A DNA stretch of 64,000 bases, from the NCBI GenBank assembly GCA_030848545.1, contig JAVDCA010000016.1, positions 95,599 through 159,598 of the forward strand. The letters are read 5' to 3'. Of this stretch, positions 1 to 7,746 are shown piece by piece. This stretch comes from Astrobacterium formosum. GTDB taxonomy: Bacteria; Pseudomonadota; Alphaproteobacteria; Rhizobiales; Xanthobacteraceae. Each line of letters opens with the position of its first letter. The stretch's first letter is position 1. The notes below the pieces were generated by a model that was given only the letters and a program-made list of their open reading frames with translations, was not told the DNA's origin and made no database searches. A program made the translations under genes and the position numbers.

Positions 1-728
1 CGCTGGCCGTCATCGCGGATTCGGACGGCCTGACCCTGACCGAACTTGCCCAGCAAGCCGGGCTCCCGCCCTCGACCGCCCATCGCATCCTGGCGAGCCT
101 GGAAGCGCACCGTTTCGTCGCCCATGACAGCGAGCGCGGCCTGTGGGTGATCGGCGTCGGCGCCTTCGAGGTCGGCAGCTCGTTCGTGAGAAACCGGCGC
201 CTCGCCGGCATGGGCCGGCTGACCATGCACGAGATGATGGAAGAGACCGGCGAGACCATCAATCTCGGCGTCGAGGACGATGGCGAGGTGATCTTCATCT
301 CGCAGATCGAGAGTCACGGGGCGCTGCGCGCCTTCTTCCGCGCCGGTTCGCGCGCCGACATGCACGCGTCAGGCGTCGGCAAGGCGCTACTCGCCCAGAT
401 GCCGGACGAGCGCATCCGCGCCATCCTGCACCGACGCGGACTGACCCGCTTCACCGACCATACGCTCACGACCGCCGCCGACCTCTTCCGCGATCTCGCC
501 GAGGTGCGTGCACGCGGCTTTGCGGTCGACAACGAGGAGCGCACGCTCGGCATGCGCTGCGTCGCGGCGCCGATTTTCAACGAGTATGGCGAGGCGATCG
601 CCGGCGTGTCGCTGTCCGGCCCGACGGTGCGCGTGACACCCGAGCGCGCCGCCGAACTCGGCCCCTTCGTCAAGCGCGCGGCGGCGAAGATCACCGCATC
701 CATCGGCGGACGGGCGCCGGCGGGGTAG
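1..728 (+). CDS. IclR-family transcriptional regulator, 5' end cut by window
   Basis: The reading frame is open from base 3, so the true start lies upstream of the window. The first 45 or so visible residues form the winged-helix DNA-binding domain (LTELAQQAGLPPSTAHRILA is the helix-turn-helix). The rest, from about residue 50, is the IclR effector-binding domain, with the typical SRADMHASGVGKALLA stretch and the late RGFAVDNEER/GMRCVAAPIF motifs. IclR proteins are dimeric regulators of small catabolic operons that sense a metabolite. The effector cannot be read from sequence; the domain looks closest to regulators of hydroxy-acid or amino-acid breakdown. It converges on the DapA-family gene downstream, a possible but unproven target. 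Confidence 0.93.
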   Translation, partial: LAVIADSDGLTLTELAQQAGLPPSTAHRILASLEAHRFVAHDSERGLWVIGVGAFEVGSSFVRNRRLAGMGRLTMHEMMEETGETINLGVEDDGEVIFISQIESHGALRAFFRAGSRADMHASGVGKALLAQMPDERIRAILHRRGLTRFTDHTLTTAADLFRDLAEVRARGFAVDNEERTLGMRCVAAPIFNEYGEAIAGVSLSGPTVRVTPERAAELGPFVKRAAAKITASIGGRAPAG

Positions 729-768
729 CTTCGCGTGCGACTTCGCCACGACGCCGCACCGATCTCTC

Positions 769-867
769 CCCTCCCCCGCTTGCGGGGGAGGGATAGGGAG
801 GGGGAAGCCTCGGGCTCTGAAATCGCGTGTGCCCCCTCCCCGACCCTCCCCCGCTTGCGGGGGAGGG
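769..867. repeat. Paired GC-rich palindromes between convergent genes
   Basis: Two identical 24-bp palindromes lie at 769-792 and 844-867, each with arms CCCTCCCCCGC/GCGGGGGAGGG around a TT loop. The spacer carries a further imperfect inverted pair (AGGGAGGGGG and CCCCCTCCCC), so the whole unit can fold as nested hairpins. The arrangement resembles a bipartite REP/BIME-type element, and either hairpin could also stop transcription from the two convergent genes. A related palindrome is at 61894-61920. Confidence 0.75.
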
Positions 868-877
868 AGAAGAGGCG

Positions 878-1813
878 TCAACCCGCCAGCGACTTCGCAT
901 TCGGGATGTCGAAGCCGTCGGCGTCGAGCTCGCGCATGAGCTCCGCGCGCTGTGCTTCGGGAAGCTCGACCAGCGGCGGCCGCAAGTTCGCCCAGGCGGC
1001 ATCGCCCGACTTCGCCGCGATCGCAGCCTTCATGGCGGCGATCATCGGCCGCTTCTGGAAGATCGCGCGGGTCTTGTCGAGCGCCGCCTGGCGGGCGTCG
1101 GCCTCGGCCGTCTGCCAGGTCTTGGAAAGGCCCACGATGGCAGCCGGATTGACGTTGCCGGTCGCGGTGATGCAGCCAACGCCGCCGCCGCGCAGCACCC
1201 GCAGCAGGAAGGTCTCGCTGCCGGCGAAGACGTCGAAGCCGTGCGGCTGAAAATTCTTCAGCATGGCCTCGGTGTTCGCCCAGTCGCCGGAGGAGTCCTT
1301 CACACCGGCGACGATGCCCGGATAGGCCTTGAGCAGGCGCTCGATCAGCGTCAGCGTGATCGCCACGTTGGACACCGGCGGGATGTGATAGAGATAGACC
1401 CGCAGCCGATCGTCGGCGACGGTGTCGATGACATGCGCGAAGGCGCGGAACAGGCCCTCGTCGGAAACACCCTTGTAGTAGAACGGCGGCAGCATCAGGA
1501 CGCCGGCGCAGCCGGACTTCACGCAGTGGCGCGTCAGCTCGATGGTGTCCGGAAGCGCGCAGGCGCCGGTGCCGGGCATCATCCTGGCTGCCGGCAGTCC
1601 GGCGGCGAGGAGCGCATCGAGGAGCGAGCGCTTCTCCGAAACCGACAGCGAATTGCCTTCCGAATTGGTGCCGAATACGGCGAGGCCCACGCCCTGGTCG
1701 AGCAGCCAGCGGCAATGCTTGACAAAACGCGTCGGCGACGGCGTCAGATCGGCATTGAACGGCGTCACGACCGGCGACATCACGCCACTCAGGCGGGGCA
1801 TGGGAGCTGTCAT
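878..1813 (-). CDS. Dihydrodipicolinate synthase (DapA/NanA) family aldolase
   Basis: A 311-residue class I aldolase of the DapA/N-acetylneuraminate lyase superfamily (TIM barrel). Visible hallmarks are GTNSEG at residues 48-53 (the GTTGE-like pyruvate-binding loop), Tyr142 in YHIP and the Schiff-base Lys172 in VAGVKDSSG. The frame is open further upstream, but the ATG at 1813 has an AAGGA ribosome site 10 bases before it and gives the usual family length. Members either make dihydrodipicolinate or cleave or dehydrate sugar acids and keto acids. The substrate is not evident, and the absence of lysine genes nearby argues for a catabolic aldolase or dehydratase. It is convergent with the IclR gene. 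Confidence 0.85.
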   Translation of the reverse strand: MTAPMPRLSGVMSPVVTPFNADLTPSPTRFVKHCRWLLDQGVGLAVFGTNSEGNSLSVSEKRSLLDALLAAGLPAARMMPGTGACALPDTIELTRHCVKSGCAGVLMLPPFYYKGVSDEGLFRAFAHVIDTVADDRLRVYLYHIPPVSNVAITLTLIERLLKAYPGIVAGVKDSSGDWANTEAMLKNFQPHGFDVFAGSETFLLRVLRGGGVGCITATGNVNPAAIVGLSKTWQTAEADARQAALDKTRAIFQKRPMIAAMKAAIAAKSGDAAWANLRPPLVELPEAQRAELMRELDADGFDIPNAKSLAG

Positions 1814-1949
1814 CGTCTGGAAGTCCTTCTGGTACAAACGGCAAAGATGGGTGCCACGCATGGCACGCCGAGCCGGCATCTCGCAAGTTCCGGCGGTTCC
1901 ATGACACCCAGGACGGCGGCCTCGGCGTGGGGGCACCGGTAATGGATGC

Positions 1950-2318
1950 ATGAACCCTACGTCGACGCCCCTAAGTTGGCCATCGGAAATGACGCTGGTG
2001 CCGAATGGTGGTCCACTCGCGTCATCGGCTTACGAACGAATCTGGGAGCCGACCCGGGAACGGGTCGTGGCTTGGATCGAGACTTGGGCCGAAACATGCG
2101 ACCAGCTTCACCCCCGAGGTCTCGAGACCATGGCGACGATCGCGACACACCCGCAACCATCCTATTACTACCTGTTGATCGCCTGCGCCTGCGTGGCGCG
2201 AAGCCGCCGCGCCCCGCCGGCGCGCGCGCTGGCGTTGCGCCAAGCGGCGAATCAGTACCTCGAAAAGTCGCGTTCCGGCCGACCTGCGGCCGATCCGCCG
2301 CCGCGTTCCGGCCCCTAG
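1950..2318 (+). CDS. Small hypothetical protein (doubtful)
   Basis: An open frame of 122 residues with plausible composition: a helical, tryptophan-rich middle (VVAWIETWAETCDQL), then PSYYYLLIACACVA, then a basic Pro/Arg-rich tail. I recognise no family. No convincing ribosome site precedes the ATG, third-position GC is less biased than in neighbouring genes, and an antisense frame of similar length exists. It could be a lineage-specific gene or a chance frame in the gap between the aldolase and the phosphofructokinase. Confidence 0.3.
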   Translation: MNPTSTPLSWPSEMTLVPNGGPLASSAYERIWEPTRERVVAWIETWAETCDQLHPRGLETMATIATHPQPSYYYLLIACACVARSRRAPPARALALRQAANQYLEKSRSGRPAADPPPRSGP

Positions 2319-2547
2319 ACACCTCCAGGAGCGACGCCTGTTCGGACCTTGAGTAATGGCACCACTTTCGCGAGCCATGACATCGGGATAAACGACCGCG
2401 GCCAAGGATCCTGAAAATGGTCCTTTGCGAGATGGTCGAAACCGGGCTGACGGCACTGTTCGTCCCGTGAAATTTCAGCCGGACGGGTGAGGTGTCGACC
2501 TCCGGGGTGCGATCGGTCCATTCCTATTGGGAGGCGATAGTACCATC

Positions 2548-3843
2548 GTGTTGCGCACGGGAATTCCAACGCTCGGCCCCGCCACCTGCCCGACTCCATT
2601 GGCCTATGGCCGCTTCATCGACGGCGACAGCCAGACCTGCATCCGGCTCGGCCCCGACGATATCGAAGAGTTCGAAGCCGAGGCCGACGTCGCCTTCGAA
2701 CGGGCCGGGCCACGCGCAAAACTCTTCTTCGAGCCCAGCGGCGTCAGGGCCGCCATCGTGACCTGCGGCGGGCTCTGCCCCGGGCTCAACGACGTCATCC
2801 ACGCCATCGTCATGGAGTGTCACCACAACTACAAGGTCAAGGAGACGCTGGGCGTGCGTTTCGGCCTGCAGGGATTCCTCCCGCGCTATGGTCATCCCAT
2901 GGTCGAGCTGACGCCCGCCTATGTGTCGACCATTCACAACACCGGCGGCACGGTGCTCGGCACCTCGCGCGGGCCGCAGCCGGTCACCGAGATCGTCGAC
3001 GCGCTCCTGGCGCGCGAGATCAACATGTTGTTCGTCATCGGCGGCGAAGGCACCATGAAGGCGGCGATGAAGATCTCCGACGAGGTCCACAAGCGCCGCG
3101 AGCGCATCGCCGTGATCGGGGTGCCGAAGACCATCGACAACGACATCAACCTGGTGACCTCCTCGTTCGGCTTCGACACCGCCGTCGAGAAAGCCGCCGA
3201 GGCCATCCGCAGCGCCCACACCGAGGCGATCAGCGTCCGCAACGGCATCGGCCTCGTCAAGCTGATGGGCCGCGAGGCCGGCTTCATCGCCGCCCAGGCA
3301 ACGCTGGCACTCAAGGAAGTGAACTACGTTCTGGTGCCGGAAGCGGCGTTCGCGCTGCACGGAGACAATGGTCTCCTGGCTTCCCTGGAGGCGCGCCTGA
3401 AGGCCCGCGACCACGCCGTCATCGTGGTCGCCGAGGGCGCCGGCCAGAATCTCCTCTCCGAAGTCGACGAGTTCGACGCCTCAGGCAATCGCAAGCTCGG
3501 CGACATCGCCGGCCTGCTGATGAAGGAGATCGGCGGCTATCTCAAGAAGCGTGAGATTCCCCACAGCTTCAAGTACATCGACCCGAGCTACCTGATCCGC
3601 TCGGTGCCCGCCAACGCCAACGACCGCGTCTATTGCGGCTTCCTCGGCCAGTTCGCCGTGCACGCCGCCATGGCGGGCAAGACCGAGATGGTGGTCAGCC
3701 GCCTCTACGACCACTATGTGCACCTGCCGCTGCCGCTGGTCACACAACGCAGCAAGAAGCTCAATCTCGCCTCCGCGTGCTGGCAGTCGGTCTTGGAATG
3801 CACGGGTCAGCATCACATCCTGATTCCGAAGGCGTGCGGCTGA
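2548..3843 (+). CDS. 6-phosphofructokinase, group II (TP0108/plant-type clade)
   Basis: A 431-residue phosphofructokinase catalysing fructose-6-phosphate phosphorylation in glycolysis. Motifs are GGLCPGLND (about residues 74-82, phosphate loop), GGEGT (165-169) and PKTIDND (193-199, catalytic Asp region). The Gly after the acidic residue in GGEGT is typical of ATP-using enzymes, whereas PPi-dependent members usually have Asp there. The Lys in PKTIDND marks the group II lineage shared with plant and trypanosomatid enzymes. So ATP use is likely, but the donor is inferred. GTG at 2548 is preferred because GGGAGG lies at 2529-2534; a TTG at 2527 would add 7 residues. Confidence 0.92.
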   Translation: MLRTGIPTLGPATCPTPLAYGRFIDGDSQTCIRLGPDDIEEFEAEADVAFERAGPRAKLFFEPSGVRAAIVTCGGLCPGLNDVIHAIVMECHHNYKVKETLGVRFGLQGFLPRYGHPMVELTPAYVSTIHNTGGTVLGTSRGPQPVTEIVDALLAREINMLFVIGGEGTMKAAMKISDEVHKRRERIAVIGVPKTIDNDINLVTSSFGFDTAVEKAAEAIRSAHTEAISVRNGIGLVKLMGREAGFIAAQATLALKEVNYVLVPEAAFALHGDNGLLASLEARLKARDHAVIVVAEGAGQNLLSEVDEFDASGNRKLGDIAGLLMKEIGGYLKKREIPHSFKYIDPSYLIRSVPANANDRVYCGFLGQFAVHAAMAGKTEMVVSRLYDHYVHLPLPLVTQRSKKLNLASACWQSVLECTGQHHILIPKACG

Positions 3844-3880
3844 GGGGCGTGTTCGACGGGCACTCCGCCATTGCGAGCTC

Positions 3881-3904
3881 CGGGTCCGCGTAAAGCGCGG
3901 CCCG
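3881..3904. terminator. Hairpin between convergent pfk and flgL genes
   Basis: Stem CGGG-T-CCGCG / CGCGG-CCCG around a TAAAG loop, with one bulged T. It lies in the 132-base gap between two convergent genes and has no clear U-run on either side. It is a plausible bidirectional transcription stop, not a textbook intrinsic terminator. Confidence 0.4.
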
Positions 3905-3975
3905 ATGACTGGCTCAGCGTAGCAAATCCAGGGGCGGCACCCCGGAAATGCGACCGAGCCGACTTCGTCTTGCTG

Positions 3976-5835
3976 CTACAGGTAATTCACCAGACTGGTC
4001 TTCGCCAACAGCGAAGTCGTCTGGAAGGACGCCTGCAGGCGAGTCTGCAGGTTGAGGATCTTGGCCGCCACCTCTTCGATCGGCGCCCCCTCGATGTCCG
4101 ACAAGAGATCGCCGAGCATTCCCGAGGTCTGCTGGTGGCGATCGGTGGCGCCCTTCATGGCGGTCTGGGCACCAGCGATCTCGGCCTCGATGTTCATGAT
4201 CTTCTGTTCGCCCTGGTGACCGTCGAGGGCAAGCGTGACGCGCTGGGTCAGAGCCTTGTAGCGTTCCTCGTCGGTGGCCACGCTCTCGTCGAATTTGAGT
4301 GACCCATAGGCCGCGATGGTGGCGATGGTCGAGGCGATGCCCTGCTCGTTGGCGCGCATGCCGTAGGAGATGGTGATCGAGGGGTCGATGCGTCCGGTGG
4401 CGGTGTCGCGCGCCCGCACGGCGGGATTGTTCTCGCCGGTGTACCAGAATATCGTGTCGGCGGCGGTCGCGTCGACGGTCGCGGTGGCGAGCTCGGGCGG
4501 CGTGCCGGAGACCCGCTTGGGCGGATTGTCCATGAAGAAGGAACGCGATGCCGTCAGCGCCGAGGCGGCGGCGAGCGAGGTCTTCGCCATCTTGCCAATG
4601 CCTTTTCCAACCACCGCCTGCAGGTTGGCGGTGGTCGCGGCGGCGTCGGCGCCGATCGTGAATTCGCCTTCATTGGGCGGCGAATTCGTGCTGCCGACGA
4701 GCGAAAGGGTCTCGGTCGATCCGTCCGGCAGCCGGACCACGAACGAGACCTTCTCGCCGGCCTTGGGATTGCTGTCGAGATCGAGCGTGACCGCGGGCGG
4801 CGTGCCCGACGGGCCGCCGGTGTGCGAATTGGTGAGCCCCGACGTCACACCGACGAGTTCGAAGCCGAAGACATGGTCGGCGAGCTGCTGGCTGATGGTG
4901 ATGCGCTGGCCGACCTGCGGGGCGGCATTGGTGATGGGGTTGCCGTCCTTGTCGGCGAGGCCGAAGGTGGCCGGATTGGCTGAGCCGGTGACGGAGATCG
5001 TGTCGGTCGTGTTGGCGGCCTTGACCGAAATACACCCGTTGTCGGCATCGAATGTCGCCGTGCCGCCGTCCAGCCCACCGGCCGCGCTGAGTGCGGCGTT
5101 GAGCTGGGCGTAGGTCGAGACCTCGCCGGCATCGTAGCCGAAGGTGACCGTCAGCGGCGCATGGCCTGACACCGTGAAGGTCAGGGTGTCGTTGTCGGCG
5201 ACCGCCCCCTGGGCGATGAGGTCCTGCGAGGCCGACAGTGTGGTCTTCTGCCCGTCGATGGCGGCCGGCGCCGTACCGGGCGGCGGGATGTCGAGCCGAC
5301 CGAGGCCGTCGCAGCCGTCGGCCTTGCGCCGCTCCTCCATGATGGTGTTGAGCCCCATGCGGGCGCCACCGTCCCCTTCGAGGATGCGGGTCATGCTCTC
5401 AACCGCCGGCTTGTCCGCCGCCATGCCGGAATAGATGTACTGGTCGCCCACCCGCGTGTTGAGCAGCGCCAGCATCTGGTCGAGCTCGTTCATGGCGGTG
5501 AACTGGTCGGTGGTACGGCCCTGCTGGTTGATCACGTAAGCCGAGGAGACCGCCGCCGACTTGACGGTGTGGTTGGCCTCGTCGAGCCGCGTCAATGTCG
5601 TCTGGGCGATCTTGAGCCGGGTCGAGATCGCCGCAATGCTCTGGTCAAAGCTCGAGATGTCGTTGATCTGGGTGCGAAGGCTCACGGCCAAGCCGCGGCC
5701 GAGGCCGAGACCGGCGTAGTTCGTTGACAGCTTGCCGGTGCCGAGCTGGCGGCGCAGGTCGTCGAGCTGGCGCGACATGTCGGTCATCATCCTGACCGAA
5801 GTCGTGCTTCTTGCGCTGATATTGTTGACGCTCAT
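3976..5835 (-). CDS. flgL: Flagellar hook-filament junction protein FlgL (HAP3), long form
   Basis: 619 residues with flagellin-family ends: a coiled N-terminus (MSVNNISARSTTSVRMMTDM, then helices to about residue 130 including NELDQMLALLNTRVGDQYIYSG) and a C-terminal helix ending TSLLAKTSLVNYL. FlgL forms the second junction ring between hook and filament and is exported by the flagellar type III system. Enteric FlgL is about 317 residues. The extra length is a Gly/Thr/Asp-rich beta domain (about 175-470) that should be surface exposed. Residues 210-295 match an insert in FlgE of this window. It starts 4 bases after the flgK stop and is read as flgE-flgK-flgL. A flagellin paralogue is the alternative, but order and context favour FlgL. 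Confidence 0.88.
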   Translation of the reverse strand: MSVNNISARSTTSVRMMTDMSRQLDDLRRQLGTGKLSTNYAGLGLGRGLAVSLRTQINDISSFDQSIAAISTRLKIAQTTLTRLDEANHTVKSAAVSSAYVINQQGRTTDQFTAMNELDQMLALLNTRVGDQYIYSGMAADKPAVESMTRILEGDGGARMGLNTIMEERRKADGCDGLGRLDIPPPGTAPAAIDGQKTTLSASQDLIAQGAVADNDTLTFTVSGHAPLTVTFGYDAGEVSTYAQLNAALSAAGGLDGGTATFDADNGCISVKAANTTDTISVTGSANPATFGLADKDGNPITNAAPQVGQRITISQQLADHVFGFELVGVTSGLTNSHTGGPSGTPPAVTLDLDSNPKAGEKVSFVVRLPDGSTETLSLVGSTNSPPNEGEFTIGADAAATTANLQAVVGKGIGKMAKTSLAAASALTASRSFFMDNPPKRVSGTPPELATATVDATAADTIFWYTGENNPAVRARDTATGRIDPSITISYGMRANEQGIASTIATIAAYGSLKFDESVATDEERYKALTQRVTLALDGHQGEQKIMNIEAEIAGAQTAMKGATDRHQQTSGMLGDLLSDIEGAPIEEVAAKILNLQTRLQASFQTTSLLAKTSLVNYL

Positions 5836-5839
5836 GGGA

Positions 5840-7699
5840 CTACATCTTCATCAGTGTGTCGAGCATGTCGCGGACGGTGCTCATGACGCGTGCGTTGGCC
5901 GCGTAGGCGGACTGCAGCGCCAGGAGATTGGCCATTTCCTGGTCGATGTTGACGCTCGATCCCTCATTGAAGCGCTGCTGCAGCGCGTCGACCACCATCG
6001 TCTGGCCTTCGGAGAGCTTCGCGGCGGCATCGGCAGCCTCGCCCTGCTGGCTGAGGACTTGGCGCAGATAGGACGACAGCGTGCCAGAGAACGGCGTCTC
6101 GACGCTGCCGACGCCGGTGCTGGGTGAGTAGTCGAGGGAGGCGTTGGTCAGCCGGTCGTAGAGGAAGCTGGGCCGCGTCGGGTCGGCGGCGTCGGTGCCG
6201 GTGCTCTTGTAGACGACGAGCTTGGCGGGGTCTGCAAGCAGCGCCGTGTTGACGGTGATGCGGCTCGCCAGGCCCACGATCTGCGAGCCGGTACGGTCAA
6301 TCTGGCCCGAATAGACCTTGTTGCCGTCGGTGAACAGCGGCAATTCGGGTGTGCCGTTGGTGAGGCCGGTCTGCGTGAAGGTGCCGGTGACCGAGTTGAG
6401 CACCGAGGTACTGTCGGTGCCGTCGCCGCCGATGCGCAGGACGCTGCCCGACGACGAGAACTGCAGACGGCCGTTGAGGGCGTTGTTGAGCTGAGAGGCG
6501 ACCGAGGCCATGCCGCCGGTCCAATCGACGCCGATCACGGTGTCGTTGGGATTGGCGGTGTCCGTGTTCTTCAACGGCAATGCCGCGGGATCGTCGACGC
6601 GCACCACCGTGACGGTGCGCTGCGTGCCCGTCGCCGTGTCCGTATAGGTCAGCCGGATGTTGTTGCCGGGCTGCATGTTGGCGGTGTCGACCTGATAGCC
6701 CGCGGGCGGACCCGCAAAGGCGGTCACTTCGGGCGCGTAGTCGGAGAACGCCTGGGACATGCTGGCGGCAAGCTCGTCGATCTGGGTCTGTGCCTCGACG
6801 AGAACGTGGTCGCGCATCTCCAGAAAGGCGGCGATCTGCCCGGAGCGGATCGACTTCGAAGCGACCAGGTCCATGGCGGCGCCGGTCGGCGACTTGAGCG
6901 TGATGGTGCCGCAGCCGCGCTTGGCCGGATCGGCGCTCCACAGCGTGTCGGGCGTCATCATGCCCTGGCCGTCGAACTGCAGCGTCGCGGCCTGGGTGCC
7001 GACGAGCTGGATGCCGGAATTCGTATAGACGCTGATCTGGTTGAAGTCCCCCTCGCTGACATTGACGTCCATCAGCTGGGACAATTGATCGACGTAATAG
7101 TCTCGCTGGTCGAGCAGCGTCGCCGTGGTGGCGTCGCTCTGATGGGAAGTGGCGAGCTGGCCGTTGATCTGGGCGATGCGCTGCATCGCGTCGTTGGCCT
7201 TGGCGACCGAATCCGACAGGCCCTGTTCGGCGTCCGTGCGCAGCGCCTGGATATCCCTCGTCATGCCATTGAGCTGCTGCGCCAGCACCTTGGCGGTATT
7301 GATGACGCCGGTGCGTGCCGAGTAATCGGCCGGATTGGTCGACAGCGCCTGCATCGCCTTGGTGAAATTGCCGAAAATGGTTTCCAGCGAACTCGCCGAG
7401 CCGGGGTCGCCGTACACGCTCTGCAGACGCGAATAGAACGTCGCGCTGAGCCCCGCGTAGGAACCGCCCGAGTTTTCCACCCGCAGCTGGCGTTGCAGAT
7501 ACTGGTCGAGAACGCGGTTGATGCCGGAGGCACGCACCGACACGCCGGCGGAGCCCGCGGAGGTCGTCGTCTGCGCCAGGGTTTTGCGGACGTATCCGGG
7601 CGTCTCGGTATTAGCGACGTTGGCCGAAACCAGTGCCAGTGCCGCCTGCGTCGTCCGCAGGCCGGCCACAGCGGTGTTCATCGCCTGAGTGAGACTCAT
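5840..7699 (-). CDS. flgK: Flagellar hook-associated protein FlgK (HAP1)
   Basis: 619 residues. The N-terminus (MSLTQAMNTAVAGLRTTQAALALVSANVANTETPGYVRK) carries the rod/hook signature ANVANxxTPGY, and the C-terminus (ALQQRFNEGSSVNIDQEMANLLALQSAYAANARVMSTVRDMLDTLMKM) is the matching helix of axial proteins. FlgK is the first junction ring on the hook tip. The middle (about 340-470) is a Thr/Asp/Gly-rich beta domain. It lies 47 bases downstream of flgE and 4 bases upstream of flgL, so the three are probably one transcript from the sigma-54 promoter at 9833-9847. Confidence 0.95.
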   Translation of the reverse strand: MSLTQAMNTAVAGLRTTQAALALVSANVANTETPGYVRKTLAQTTTSAGSAGVSVRASGINRVLDQYLQRQLRVENSGGSYAGLSATFYSRLQSVYGDPGSASSLETIFGNFTKAMQALSTNPADYSARTGVINTAKVLAQQLNGMTRDIQALRTDAEQGLSDSVAKANDAMQRIAQINGQLATSHQSDATTATLLDQRDYYVDQLSQLMDVNVSEGDFNQISVYTNSGIQLVGTQAATLQFDGQGMMTPDTLWSADPAKRGCGTITLKSPTGAAMDLVASKSIRSGQIAAFLEMRDHVLVEAQTQIDELAASMSQAFSDYAPEVTAFAGPPAGYQVDTANMQPGNNIRLTYTDTATGTQRTVTVVRVDDPAALPLKNTDTANPNDTVIGVDWTGGMASVASQLNNALNGRLQFSSSGSVLRIGGDGTDSTSVLNSVTGTFTQTGLTNGTPELPLFTDGNKVYSGQIDRTGSQIVGLASRITVNTALLADPAKLVVYKSTGTDAADPTRPSFLYDRLTNASLDYSPSTGVGSVETPFSGTLSSYLRQVLSQQGEAADAAAKLSEGQTMVVDALQQRFNEGSSVNIDQEMANLLALQSAYAANARVMSTVRDMLDTLMKM

Positions 7700-7746
7700 C
7701 GCTTCACCTTCGATCGCCGCACCCGACGCCGGCGCGGTCTACGCCG

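Noticed and set aside
1957..2322. Antisense 121-residue frame opposite the small hypothetical gene
   Set aside because: Arg/Pro-rich translation with no ribosome site; the plus-strand frame is slightly better, though itself doubtful.
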